This document shows positions 46,697-56,565 of a DNA stretch of 64,000 bases, one piece after another (position 1 is the first letter of the stretch; every line of letters begins with the position of its first letter). A program made the position numbers and the translations under genes. Below the pieces are notes generated by a model, which was not told the DNA's origin, did no database searches, and worked only from the letters and a program-made list of their open reading frames with translations. Source of the DNA: Psychroserpens mesophilus (GTDB taxonomy: Bacteria; Bacteroidota; Bacteroidia; Flavobacteriales; Flavobacteriaceae); NCBI RefSeq assembly GCF_000826645.1, contig NZ_JXJP01000004.1:1-64000 (forward strand), written 5' to 3'.

Positions 46697-47161
46697 ATGT
46701 TCAGAGATACAGTAAAAAATTTATTAGACGAAGGACTTAATCAAAGGGAAGACTTGTTTCTGGTTGATTTTGATGTGTTGGCAGATAACGCTATTAAAAT
46801 CGTTATTGATGGAGATAATGGTGTTTTGGTTGAAGACTGTATGTTCATCAGTAGAGCTATTGAACACAATCTGGATAGAGAAGAACAAGATTTTTCTCTA
46901 GAGGTATTGTCTGCAGGTGCAACTTCGCCTTTAATTAATAAAAGGCAATACAAAAAGAACATTGGCAGAACGCTTAGTGTGAAAACAACAGATAATGAAA
47001 ACGTGGAAGGAACACTTACCGAAGTTGATGATGAAAAAATTCTTCTAGAGTGGAAAACCCGAGAGCCAAAACCTGTAGGCAAAGGCAAAGTAACTGTTAA
47101 AAAGCAAGCAGAATTATCGTTTGATTCGATAAGTAAAGCTCAAGTTGTAATAAAATTTTAA
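46697..47161 (+). CDS. rimP: Ribosome maturation factor RimP
   Basis: A 154-residue RimP protein, needed for maturation of the 30S subunit. The N-terminal domain has the family's VDNAIKIVIDGDNGV-like strand pair and DCMFISRAIEHNLD, and the C-terminal Sm-like domain starts around 85. It is first in rimP-nusA-infB, the usual order in bacteria, with 12 bases to nusA. Confidence 0.95.
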   Translation: MFRDTVKNLLDEGLNQREDLFLVDFDVLADNAIKIVIDGDNGVLVEDCMFISRAIEHNLDREEQDFSLEVLSAGATSPLINKRQYKKNIGRTLSVKTTDNENVEGTLTEVDDEKILLEWKTREPKPVGKGKVTVKKQAELSFDSISKAQVVIKF

Positions 47162-47173
47162 TTCACAAGAATA

Positions 47174-48406
47174 ATGGAAAATATTGCGTTAATTGATTCT
47201 TTTTCAGAGTTTAAAGATGAAAAGCTAATCGATCGTGTAACGTTAATGGCGATTTTAGAAGATGTTTTGAGAAATGCCTTAAAGAAAAAATATGGTGACG
47301 ATGATAATTTTGATATCATTATCAATCCAGATAAAGGCGATTTAGAGATTTGGAGAAATAGAATTGTAGTTGCAGATGATGAAGTTGAAGAACCCAATCA
47401 AGAGATTGCTTTATCGGAAGCGCAAAAAATAGAGCCTGATTTTGAGGTTGGTGAAGATGTTGCTGAAGAAGTAAAGCTTGTTGATTTAGGTCGTCGTTCA
47501 ATTTTAGCATTAAGACAAAACTTAATCTCTAAAATTCACGAACACGATAATACTAATATATACAAGCAGTTTAAGGATTTAGAAGGAGAAATATATTCAG
47601 CTGAGGTACATCACATACGTCACAGAGCAATCATTTTATTAGATGATGAAGGCAATGAAATTATTCTTCCAAAAGACAAACAAATTCCTTCAGATTTCTT
47701 CAGAAAGGGAGAAAACGTCAGAGGAATTATTGAAAGTGTAGAATTAAAAGGGAATAAACCTGCAATCATCATGTCAAGAACTGCACCTGTATTTCTTGAA
47801 AAATTATTTGAACAAGAAATTCCTGAAGTGTTTGATGGTTTAATTACCATAAAAAAAGTCGTTCGAATTCCTGGTGAAAAAGCTAAAGTGGCTGTAGATT
47901 CTTATGATGACAGAATTGATCCTGTTGGAGCGTGTGTTGGTATGAAGGGTTCTAGAATTCATGGAATTGTTCGTGAATTAGGAAACGAAAATATTGATGT
48001 GATAAATTACACCAATAACCTTAATTTATTTATTACAAGAGCACTAAGTCCTGCAAGAGTAACTTCTATTAAAATAGACGAAGAAACAAAACGAGCAGAA
48101 GTTTTATTAAAGCCCGAAGAAGTGTCTAAAGCTATTGGTAGAGGTGGTCATAATATTAGGTTAGCTGGTCAATTAACAGGTTACGAAATAGATGTGTTTA
48201 GAGAAGGTGCAGAAGAAGATGTAGAGCTAAGCGAATTTACCGATGAAATTGAAAGCTGGATTATTCAAGAATTCAGTAAAGCAGGTTTAGATACTGCAAA
48301 AAGTATTTTAGAACAAGATGTTGAAGATCTTGTAAAACGTACAGATTTAGAAGAAGAAACAATATTAGATGTTATTCGAATTCTTAAAGAAGAATTTGAA
48401 GAATAA
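47174..48406 (+). CDS. nusA: Transcription termination/antitermination protein NusA
   Basis: A 410-residue NusA: an N-terminal RNA polymerase-binding domain (1-~125), S1 domain (~135-200), and KH1 and KH2 (~200-345), with VGACVGMKGSRIHGI and KAIGRGGHNIRLAGQ. The short C-terminus lacks the long acidic repeats of enterobacterial NusA, as is usual in Bacteroidota. It alters pausing and termination, so it could act on the hairpin in its own operon leader. Confidence 0.96.
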   Translation: MENIALIDSFSEFKDEKLIDRVTLMAILEDVLRNALKKKYGDDDNFDIIINPDKGDLEIWRNRIVVADDEVEEPNQEIALSEAQKIEPDFEVGEDVAEEVKLVDLGRRSILALRQNLISKIHEHDNTNIYKQFKDLEGEIYSAEVHHIRHRAIILLDDEGNEIILPKDKQIPSDFFRKGENVRGIIESVELKGNKPAIIMSRTAPVFLEKLFEQEIPEVFDGLITIKKVVRIPGEKAKVAVDSYDDRIDPVGACVGMKGSRIHGIVRELGNENIDVINYTNNLNLFITRALSPARVTSIKIDEETKRAEVLLKPEEVSKAIGRGGHNIRLAGQLTGYEIDVFREGAEEDVELSEFTDEIESWIIQEFSKAGLDTAKSILEQDVEDLVKRTDLEEETILDVIRILKEEFEE

Positions 48407-48471
48407 TGCCAGTTTAACATTGTCAAGTTAATTTGGTATAAAAGATTTTTAAGTTATATTACAAGCAATTT

Positions 48472-51204
48472 ATGGCTCAAACAAGATTAAATAAAGTATT
48501 ACGAGAACTCAATATTTCTATTGATCGTGCTGTTGATTTTTTAGAATCAAAAGGTGTCGAGATAGAAAAGAGTCCGAATACAAAAATATCAGAAGACGTT
48601 TACACAATTCTTTCCAACGAATTTCAAACTGACGCTAACAAAAAAATGGCGTCGCAAGAGGTTAGTGAAGCAAAACTAAAGGAAAAGGAAGAGTTGCGCG
48701 AACAACGTGAGCGTGAATTGGAAGAGAAAGCTAAAGCTGAGGAGAGAAAGAAGAAGGAGGTTGTAAAAGCTAAAGCTGAGTTAAGCGGTCCTAAGCAAGT
48801 TGGTAAAATTGACTTAGATAAGCCTAAAAAAGAAGCAGAGCCTAAACCTGAAGCGCCTAAAGAGGAGAAAAAGGAAGACGTTAAAAAAGAAGAGCCAAAA
48901 AAGGAAGACGTTAAAGAAAAAGCGCCAGAGGTATCAGAAAAGAAAACTGCAGAAACTCCAAAGGCTGAAGTTAAGGCTAAAGACACACCGAAAGAAGAAA
49001 CAAAAACTGCGCCTGCTGATGAAACGTTGAAGACGCAATATAAAAAGCTGTCTGGACCAACCATAGCTGGTGAGAAAATTGATCTTTCTAAGTTTAATAA
49101 GCCTAAAAAGAAAAAAGAGGAGAAGAAAACTTCTGATAATAAATCAGCTTCTGGAGACGCAAATAAAAAGAAAAGAAGACGAATTAGTAAGGGTCCTGGA
49201 TCTGGTGGAGGAGATAATAATTACGGAAATAGAAGTGGTAACCAAAGAGGAGGATTTAAAGGAAAAGGAAAACGCCCAACTACTGTAAAAGAAGAGCCAA
49301 GTGCAGAAGAAGTTCAAAAACAAGTTCGTGAAACCTTAGAAAAACTTCAAGGAAAATCAAGCAAAGGAAAAGGCGCTAAGTATCGTAGAGATAAAAGAGA
49401 TCAACATAGAGAGCAATCTGAAATTGATCAAAAAATAGAAGCTGCTGAAAGCAAAATCCTTAAAGTGACAGAGTTTGTTACTGCTAACGAAGTTGCTACC
49501 ATGATGAATGTGTCTGTAACTGAAATTATTTCAGCTTGTATGTCACTTGGTATGATGGTAACGATGAACCAACGTCTAGATGCTGAAACCTTATCGGTTG
49601 TTGCTGATGAGTTTGGGTATAAAGTTGATTTCGTTACTGCTGATATTGAAGAATCAATTGAAGAAGTCGAAGATAAACCTGAAGATTTAGTAACTCGTGC
49701 ACCAATCGTTACCGTTATGGGTCACGTTGATCACGGTAAAACGTCTTTATTAGATTATATACGTAAAGAAAATGTTATCGCTGGAGAATCCGGTGGAATT
49801 ACACAGCATATTGGAGCTTATGGTGTTCAATTGGATAACGGACAAAAAATAGCATTCCTTGATACACCTGGTCACGAAGCCTTTACAGCGATGCGTGCTC
49901 GTGGTGCTCAGGTGACCGATTTAGCAATTATTGTTGTTGCGGCAGATGATTCAATCATGCCACAAACTAAAGAAGCAATTGCTCATGCTCAAGCAGCAGA
50001 AGTGCCAATTGTTTTCGCTATAAATAAAATTGATAAACCTGGAGCAAATCCTGAAAAAGTAAAAGAAGGATTGGCGCAAATGAATTTATTAGTTGAAGAT
50101 TGGGGTGGAAAAATTCAATCTCATGATATTTCGGCTAAAAACGGAACAGGTGTTAAAGAACTATTAGAAAAAGTATTGCTTGAAGCCGAATTGTTAGAGC
50201 TGAAAGCAAATCCGAATAAATTAGCTAGCGGAACTGTTGTTGAAGCCTTTTTAGACAAAGGGCGTGGCTATGTGTCTACAATTTTAGTTCAAGCTGGTAC
50301 ATTAAAAGTTGGCGATTACGTTCTTGCTGGTAAGAACAGTGGAAAAGTAAAAGCTATGCATGATGAACGTGGTAAAGAAGTTAAAGAAGCTGGACCATCA
50401 ACTCCTGTCTCAATTTTAGGTTTAGATGGTGCGCCTCAAGCGGGTGACAAGTTCAATGTGTTTGAAGATGAAAGAGAAGCGAAGCAAATTGCTGCCAAAC
50501 GTACACAGTTGCAACGTGAGCAATCCGTTAGAACACAACGCCATATTACACTAGATGAAATTGGACGTCGTATAGCACTTGGAGATTTCCAGGAGTTAAA
50601 TATCATACTTAAAGGTGATGTGGATGGTTCTGTTGAAGCGTTAACAGATTCATTCCAGAAATTATCTACTGAAGAAATTCAAGTGAATATTATTCATAAA
50701 GGTGTTGGAGCCATTACAGAAAGTGATGTGTTATTAGCAACAGCTTCAGATGCTATTATCATCGGATTTAACGTTAGACCAATGGGTAATGCGCGTCAAA
50801 TTGCTGACAACGAAGAAATTGATATCAGAACATATTCTATCATTTATGATGCTATCAATGACTTAAAAGATGCTATGGAAGGTATGTTATCTCCAGAGCT
50901 CAAAGAAGAAATCACTGGTACTGCTGAAATTAGAGAAACGTTTAAAATCTCTAAAATTGGAACCATTGCTGGTTGTATGGTTACTAGTGGTAAAATATTC
51001 AGAAATTCTGGAATTCGTCTCATTCGTGATGGTGTAGTCATCCACACAGGAGAGTTAACATCATTAAAACGTTTCAAAGATGATGTTAAAGAAGTTGCTA
51101 AAGGATACGATTGTGGTATTCAACTGAAAAACTACAATGATATTCAAATCGACGATGTTCTTGAAGCTTTCCAAGAAGTTGAAGTAAAGAAGAAATTGAA
51201 ATAA
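48472..51204 (+). CDS. infB: Translation initiation factor IF-2
   Basis: A 910-residue GTPase that brings initiator tRNA to the 30S subunit. The N-terminal 45 residues are an IF2_N domain, followed by about 280 residues rich in Lys, Glu, Ala and Pro, a low-complexity region, and a second IF2_N-like unit. The G domain has GHVDHGKTS near 418, DTPGHEAF and NKIDKP; domains II-IV follow to the end. Length is normal for Bacteroidota. Confidence 0.97.
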   Translation: MAQTRLNKVLRELNISIDRAVDFLESKGVEIEKSPNTKISEDVYTILSNEFQTDANKKMASQEVSEAKLKEKEELREQRERELEEKAKAEERKKKEVVKAKAELSGPKQVGKIDLDKPKKEAEPKPEAPKEEKKEDVKKEEPKKEDVKEKAPEVSEKKTAETPKAEVKAKDTPKEETKTAPADETLKTQYKKLSGPTIAGEKIDLSKFNKPKKKKEEKKTSDNKSASGDANKKKRRRISKGPGSGGGDNNYGNRSGNQRGGFKGKGKRPTTVKEEPSAEEVQKQVRETLEKLQGKSSKGKGAKYRRDKRDQHREQSEIDQKIEAAESKILKVTEFVTANEVATMMNVSVTEIISACMSLGMMVTMNQRLDAETLSVVADEFGYKVDFVTADIEESIEEVEDKPEDLVTRAPIVTVMGHVDHGKTSLLDYIRKENVIAGESGGITQHIGAYGVQLDNGQKIAFLDTPGHEAFTAMRARGAQVTDLAIIVVAADDSIMPQTKEAIAHAQAAEVPIVFAINKIDKPGANPEKVKEGLAQMNLLVEDWGGKIQSHDISAKNGTGVKELLEKVLLEAELLELKANPNKLASGTVVEAFLDKGRGYVSTILVQAGTLKVGDYVLAGKNSGKVKAMHDERGKEVKEAGPSTPVSILGLDGAPQAGDKFNVFEDEREAKQIAAKRTQLQREQSVRTQRHITLDEIGRRIALGDFQELNIILKGDVDGSVEALTDSFQKLSTEEIQVNIIHKGVGAITESDVLLATASDAIIIGFNVRPMGNARQIADNEEIDIRTYSIIYDAINDLKDAMEGMLSPELKEEITGTAEIRETFKISKIGTIAGCMVTSGKIFRNSGIRLIRDGVVIHTGELTSLKRFKDDVKEVAKGYDCGIQLKNYNDIQIDDVLEAFQEVEVKKKLK

Positions 51205-51243
51205 TTTATTGATGTTCTTGAAAATATATCAAGCTATATAAAC

Positions 51244-51272
51244 AAAAAAGCGACCATTTGGTCGCTTTTTTT
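51244..51272. terminator. Bidirectional terminator after infB
   Basis: AAAAAAGCGACC, loop ATTT, GGTCGCTTTTTTT. It closes rimP-nusA-infB and can serve the convergent SPOR gene. Confidence 0.92.
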
Positions 51273-51296
51273 ATATCCTACTGAAAACTAAATCAG

Positions 51297-51680
51297 TTAT
51301 TTTTTGTCCTTTTTTGGTTCGAAAATAAAAGCGTTGTTATATTTCTTTTTAATTTTTAATAAGGCTTTGTCAGCTTCCAATCTACTTCTGAAATTTCCAA
51401 CCCATATTTTAGTATTTGGCGAATCAAATTCCATGCTTACAGGCCATTCGTGAAACGAGTTTAAAAAATTCTGTTTAGATGCTTCAGCACCTGAACGTGT
51501 TCCAGAATACACTTGAATTTTGTACAAATTCACCGTTTTAATATCCTTTTTATACTCTAATAATTTATCGATATCGCTATCTTGATCAACAGTAACAGTG
51601 CCATTCTGTGCGAATACTCCAAATGAAAAGCTACATAAAGCAATCATTGTTAAAGAAAATTTGATCTTGTGTATTGTCAT
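51297..51680 (-). CDS. Exported SPOR-domain protein
   Basis: A 127-residue protein with a signal peptide (about 1-24, ending VFAQ) and a C-terminal SPOR-like domain (about 50-125: YKIQVYSG … KIWVGNFRSRLEADKAL). SPOR domains bind denuded peptidoglycan strands. The ending KKDKK is very basic. It is a single-gene unit between the infB terminator and the divergent act operon, and its partner is unknown. Confidence 0.88.
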   Translation of the reverse strand: MTIHKIKFSLTMIALCSFSFGVFAQNGTVTVDQDSDIDKLLEYKKDIKTVNLYKIQVYSGTRSGAEASKQNFLNSFHEWPVSMEFDSPNTKIWVGNFRSRLEADKALLKIKKKYNNAFIFEPKKDKK

Positions 51681-51835
51681 AACTATGTGATTTTATGCAA
51701 AGAAAATGATTTTTTTTTACTGCAATCTTAATTGTTTCAATTATATAACTTTTTTAAGGTCTTAATTATTATTTAGAATCTTTATAAATTAACAATTAAC
51801 AGTTCACTAACATTTCTAAAATCCACATTAAGTGT

Positions 51836-51843
51836 TATTTTTG
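51836..51843 (+). promoter_or_regulatory. Candidate -7 box of the act-cox operon
   Basis: TATTTTTG matches TAnnTTTG and lies 36 bases before the ATG at 51880. No clear TTG -33 box is present at the normal distance. Confidence 0.5.
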
Positions 51844-51879
51844 CGTGAGATTTTACAAACGTTTTTTTCAATTTAATTA

Positions 51880-53226
51880 ATGAAAAAATCATACCAAAGT
51901 TTAGAAGATAATTCAACTAACACTATGATACAAGTGATTTACCGTAAACTAACATCAAATTTTCTCAATTTAGGGTTAGTTTTTTTACTCACGATTTCTA
52001 CTTCACTTACTGCTCAGGAAGGTGATCCAGCAAAAGGAAAAACTTTATACAATACGAATTGTGCGTCTTGTCATCAATTAGATAAAAAGATGACTGGTCC
52101 TGCTTTACGTAATGTTGAGGCGAGATTAGCTGAAGAGCAAGGTTTAGATAGAGAATGGTTAAATAAATGGATTAGAAATAGTGCTGGTTTGATAAAATCT
52201 GGTGATGCCTATGCCAATCAGATTTACAATGAGTACAATGGAACAGCAATGACTGCTTTTCCACAGCTGTCTGATCAGGATATTTCTGATATCTTAGCGT
52301 ATACAGCTCAGCCAAAAGCAGAACCTGCTCCAGCTGCTGGATCAGAAACTGGTGCAACTGGTGCACAGACTGAAGGTGGTATTTCCAATAAATTGATCTT
52401 AGGTGCTTTAGCTATTTTATTTGCTTTATTGGCAATGGCTTTAGTGTTAGTTCGTAAAACATTAAATCGTTTTGCAGAAGCTAAAGGTATTGATATTGCA
52501 ATGGAAGATAAAAGTATTCCACTTTGGAAAGCTTTTGTTAAAAACCAGTTCTTGGTTTTAGTGTCAGTCATATTCTTGTTATTAGCTAGTGCTTATTTTG
52601 TGTATGGTTATTTATCACAAATAGGCGTTGATCAAGGTTACGAGCCTGTTCAGCCAATTCATTATTCACATAGAATTCATGCAGGAGACAATGGAATAGA
52701 TTGTAAGTACTGCCACTCATCAGCAAGAGTAAGTAAGCATTCTGGTATACCTTCTTTAAATATATGTATGAACTGTCATAAATCGATATACCAAGTTGCC
52801 GAGGAAACTCAGGCTGAAGGTATCAACGAATATGGTGTGGATTACAACGCTGAAATCAAGAAGTTATACGCTGCTGTTGGTTGGGATGATGCAGAGCAAA
52901 AATATACAGGGGAAACACAGCCAGTTAAATGGGTGAGAATTCACAATCTTCCTGATTTTGCATATTTCAATCACTCTCAACACGTTACAGTTGCAGGTGT
53001 TGAATGTCAAACTTGTCATGGTCCAGTGGAAGAAATGGAAGTTATGTATCAATATTCACCTTTAACAATGGGATGGTGTATCGATTGTCATAGACAGACT
53101 GAAGTTAATGTTAAGGATAATGCGTATTATACAAAAATACATGAGCAATTATCTAAGAAATATGGTGTAGATAAATTAACAGCTGCTCAAATGGGTGGGC
53201 TTGAATGTGGAAAATGCCATTACTAA
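51880..53226 (+). CDS. actA: Alternative complex III multihaem subunit ActA
   Basis: A 448-residue c-type cytochrome. An N-terminal monohaem domain (CASCH near 58, methionine-bearing C-terminal part) is followed by two hydrophobic segments (~172-193 and ~226-246) and a domain with five more haem sites: CKYCH, CMNCH, CQTCH, CIDCH and CGKCH. Six CxxCH in all, so it looks like pentahaem ActA with an added cytochrome domain in front. It carries electrons from the quinol site toward the oxidase. The start at 51880 is kept, but the ATG at 51925 (MIQVIYRK) gives a neater signal peptide. Confidence 0.93.
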   Translation: MKKSYQSLEDNSTNTMIQVIYRKLTSNFLNLGLVFLLTISTSLTAQEGDPAKGKTLYNTNCASCHQLDKKMTGPALRNVEARLAEEQGLDREWLNKWIRNSAGLIKSGDAYANQIYNEYNGTAMTAFPQLSDQDISDILAYTAQPKAEPAPAAGSETGATGAQTEGGISNKLILGALAILFALLAMALVLVRKTLNRFAEAKGIDIAMEDKSIPLWKAFVKNQFLVLVSVIFLLLASAYFVYGYLSQIGVDQGYEPVQPIHYSHRIHAGDNGIDCKYCHSSARVSKHSGIPSLNICMNCHKSIYQVAEETQAEGINEYGVDYNAEIKKLYAAVGWDDAEQKYTGETQPVKWVRIHNLPDFAYFNHSQHVTVAGVECQTCHGPVEEMEVMYQYSPLTMGWCIDCHRQTEVNVKDNAYYTKIHEQLSKKYGVDKLTAAQMGGLECGKCHY

Positions 53227-53259
53227 TAAGTTTAATAAGAAGTAATTCAATTATATAAT

Positions 53260-56200
53260 ATGTCATCAAACAAGAAATACTGGAAAAGTGTTGAAGAGCT
53301 AAACCAAAATAGCTCTATTGTTGAGACGCTTAAACAGAATGAATTTGTTAATGAGATTCCTACCGAAGAGTTTTTAGGTAATAAAGAATCTTTAGAAACG
53401 TCTTCTACTACGCGTCGTGACTTTTTAAAGTATGTAGGCTTTAGTACTGCAGCAGCAACATTAGCGGCTTGTGAAGGACCTGTAATTAAATCTATTCCTT
53501 ACGTAGTTCAGCCTGAAGAAATTATTCCTGGAGTTGCTAATTACTATGCAACAACCATCGCTGATGGTTTTGATTTTGCTAGTGTGTTAGTTAAAACTCG
53601 TGAAGGTCGTCCAATAAAAATTGAAAATAATACTTTGGCAGCTACCAATGGTAGTGCTAATGCTAGAGTTAATGCTTCAGTTTTAGGATTGTATGATATA
53701 TTAAGGGTAAAATCACCAATGAAAGGTGAGTCTGAAATTACTTGGTCAACTTTAGATACTGAAGTAGGTCAGAAGTTAGAAGCAATGAAAGCTTCTGGAA
53801 AGCAAATTGTATTATTAACACAAACATTTGCAAGTCCGTCAACTTCAAAATTGATTTCTGAATTTTCTGCCAAATACGGGAACGTACGTCATGTTGTTTA
53901 TGATGCCGTTTCAGAATCTGCTGCTTTAGATGCATACCAAGCGAAATATGGTGAGCGAGGATTGGCAAATTATGATTTCTCTAAAGCTGCAACTATCGTG
54001 TCTGTAGGAGCTGATTTCTTAGGAGATTGGCAAGGTGGTGGATTTGATTCTGGCTATGCTAAAGGACGTGTGCCTAAAGAGGGTAAGATGTCTCGTCATA
54101 TTCAGTTTGAATCTAATATGTCTTTATCTGGAGCCAATGCAGATAAACGTATACCGTTAACACCTAGTCAGCAAAAACAAGCATTAGCAAAATTATATAG
54201 TTTAGTTGTTGGTGGTTCTGTGTCTGCAGATTTACCTGAACATATAAATACAGCTGTTCAAAGTGCAGCGAATGAATTAAAAAAAGCAGGAAGTAACGGT
54301 GTTTTAGTTACTGGAATTCAAGATGTGAATGCTCAGGCTGTTGCCTTGGCAATCAATGAGTCCTTAAGAAGTAAGGCATTCGATCCAAAAACACCTATTA
54401 AAACAAGACAAGGTAGCGCTAAAGATGTTATGTCTTTAGTTGCTGATATGAAAGCAGGAAAAGTTGGAGCTGTAATCATGAGTGGTGTAAATCCAATGTA
54501 TACGCTTCCAAATGCTGCTGACTTTGCTGAAGGTCTTCAAAAAACTGAATTATCAGTTGCTTTCTCATTAAAAGTAGACGAAACATCTTCAGTATGTGAT
54601 TACATTGCAGCTGCACCACATTATTTAGAATCTTGGGGAGATGTTGAAATGAAAAAAGGTCATTTCAGTATCATGCAACCAACCATTCGTCCGTTATTCG
54701 ATACACGTCAGTTTCAAGAAGCATTATTAAAGTGGACTGGAAATGATATGACATACCGTGAGTACATTAAAGATGCTTGGGGAGGATCAATACTTTCTGG
54801 AACACCTTTTAATAAGGCAGTTCAAGATGGTGTGTATGTCCCTGGAATGTTTGATAGTCGCCCGGCAGGATCTTCTGTTACAACAACTACAACGTCAACT
54901 GAATTAAAAGATAAGAAAGACAGGACTTTCGTTGGTGGTATCATTCATGATGTTGCTGTAGGCGTTGGTCTTAAAGATGATGATAAAGATGAATATACTA
55001 CAAGTTCATCTTCAACGACAACAACCAGTTCTGGCGTTGCTGGTATTGCAGCAATTGATGCTGGTAATGCGGCAAGAACATTAGCATCATCTACGAAGTC
55101 TGAAGGTATGGAGTTGCAACTTTATACTAAAACAGGAATGGGAGACGGTCAACAAGCCAATAACCCATGGTTGCAAGAGTTTCCAGACCCTATCACAAGA
55201 ACATCTTGGGATAACTATTTGACCGTTTCGGCTGCTGATGCTAAAGCATTAGAATTAGTCAATGAACACGAGGCAACAGGTGCTTTAAATGGTAGTTATG
55301 TCGATGTTACTGTGAATGGAGTGACTGTAAAAAATGTACCTGTAATTATTCAGCCAGGACAAGCTAAAGGGTCTATTGGATTGTCTTTAGGTTTTGGTAG
55401 AACTGCAGGTTTAAAAGATGAAATGAAAACTGGTGTTAACGCGTATCCGTTATATCAGAATTTTGATAACGCTCAAAATGTTACGATTGCCAAGGCGGCT
55501 GGTATGCATGAATTTGCATGTGTTCAGTTACAAAACACATTAATGGGTCGAGGTGATATTATAAAGGAAACAACACTTGAGATTTTTAATACGTATGATA
55601 GTCAAGATCATAAGCATGGTTGGAACAGAATTCCAATGGTATCTTTAAACCATAAGGAAACACCTGTGACTTCTCCTGAGGTAGATTTGTGGGATGAGTT
55701 TGACCGTTCAATTGGACATCACTTTAATCTATCTATAGATTTAAATGCTTGTACAGGATGTGGTGCATGTGTTATCGCCTGTCATGCCGAGAATAATGTG
55801 CCTGTAGTTGGAAAAGAAGAAATTAGACGTAGTCGTGATATGCATTGGTTACGTATTGATAGATATTATTCGTCAGAAGATACTTTTGCTGAAGATGATA
55901 CTAAGAAAGATGAGTTTTCCGGACTTTGGGGTGATAAAGGGTCTTTAGGTGGATTTGGAGAAATGGAAAATCCAGCTGATAATCCACAGGTAGCTTTTCA
56001 ACCTGTAATGTGCCAACACTGTAATCACGCACCTTGTGAAACGGTTTGCCCAGTAGCAGCAACATCGCATGGTCGTCAAGGTCAGAATCACATGGCTTAT
56101 AACCGTTGTGTTGGAACACGTTATTGTGCAAATAACTGTCCTTATAAAGTTAGACGTTTCAACTGGTTCTTATACGCTAAGAATGATGAGTTTGATTATT

Positions 56201-56535
56201 ACATGAATGATGATTTAGGGCGTATGGTTTTAAATCCAGATGTTGTGGTTCGTTCTCGTGGTGTGATGGAAAAATGTTCTATGTGTATTCAAAAAACACA
56301 AAAAACGATACTTGATGCTAAGCGTGATGGACGTGAAATTAAGGATGGAGAATTCCAAACTGCATGTTCTGCTGCTTGTAGCAATGGTGCAATGGTGTTT
56401 GGAGATATCAATGATAAAGACAGTAAAGTTGCAAAACTTTTAAAAGATGATCGTATGTATCACTTATTAGAGAGTGTTGGTACCAAGCCAAATGTGCAGT
56501 ACCATACTAAAGTGAGAAATACAACAGAAGCATAA
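53260..56535 (+). CDS. actB: Alternative complex III iron-sulfur subunit ActB
   Basis: A 1091-residue protein of the molybdopterin oxidoreductase type that has lost its cofactor in this complex. A Tat-like motif (TRRDFLKYVGF) at about 50 is followed by AACEGP, a possible lipid site. The catalytic-like part covers ~80-760. Two linkers near 545-600 are almost pure Thr/Ser. The C-terminal part has four cysteine groups (CTGCGACVIAC, CQHCNHAPCETVC, CVGTRYCANNC, CSMC), a ferredoxin-like set of iron-sulfur clusters. It follows actA by 33 bases. Confidence 0.94.
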   Translation: MSSNKKYWKSVEELNQNSSIVETLKQNEFVNEIPTEEFLGNKESLETSSTTRRDFLKYVGFSTAAATLAACEGPVIKSIPYVVQPEEIIPGVANYYATTIADGFDFASVLVKTREGRPIKIENNTLAATNGSANARVNASVLGLYDILRVKSPMKGESEITWSTLDTEVGQKLEAMKASGKQIVLLTQTFASPSTSKLISEFSAKYGNVRHVVYDAVSESAALDAYQAKYGERGLANYDFSKAATIVSVGADFLGDWQGGGFDSGYAKGRVPKEGKMSRHIQFESNMSLSGANADKRIPLTPSQQKQALAKLYSLVVGGSVSADLPEHINTAVQSAANELKKAGSNGVLVTGIQDVNAQAVALAINESLRSKAFDPKTPIKTRQGSAKDVMSLVADMKAGKVGAVIMSGVNPMYTLPNAADFAEGLQKTELSVAFSLKVDETSSVCDYIAAAPHYLESWGDVEMKKGHFSIMQPTIRPLFDTRQFQEALLKWTGNDMTYREYIKDAWGGSILSGTPFNKAVQDGVYVPGMFDSRPAGSSVTTTTTSTELKDKKDRTFVGGIIHDVAVGVGLKDDDKDEYTTSSSSTTTTSSGVAGIAAIDAGNAARTLASSTKSEGMELQLYTKTGMGDGQQANNPWLQEFPDPITRTSWDNYLTVSAADAKALELVNEHEATGALNGSYVDVTVNGVTVKNVPVIIQPGQAKGSIGLSLGFGRTAGLKDEMKTGVNAYPLYQNFDNAQNVTIAKAAGMHEFACVQLQNTLMGRGDIIKETTLEIFNTYDSQDHKHGWNRIPMVSLNHKETPVTSPEVDLWDEFDRSIGHHFNLSIDLNACTGCGACVIACHAENNVPVVGKEEIRRSRDMHWLRIDRYYSSEDTFAEDDTKKDEFSGLWGDKGSLGGFGEMENPADNPQVAFQPVMCQHCNHAPCETVCPVAATSHGRQGQNHMAYNRCVGTRYCANNCPYKVRRFNWFLYAKNDEFDYYMNDDLGRMVLNPDVVVRSRGVMEKCSMCIQKTQKTILDAKRDGREIKDGEFQTACSAACSNGAMVFGDINDKDSKVAKLLKDDRMYHLLESVGTKPNVQYHTKVRNTTEA

Positions 56536-56565
56536 AAATTAATTAAGAAACAATTATAATAGATT

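Noticed and set aside
48624-49064. 146-residue minus-strand frame inside infB
   Set aside because: A shadow of the Lys/Glu/Ala-rich low-complexity part of IF-2, giving a Ser/Phe-rich product with no features.
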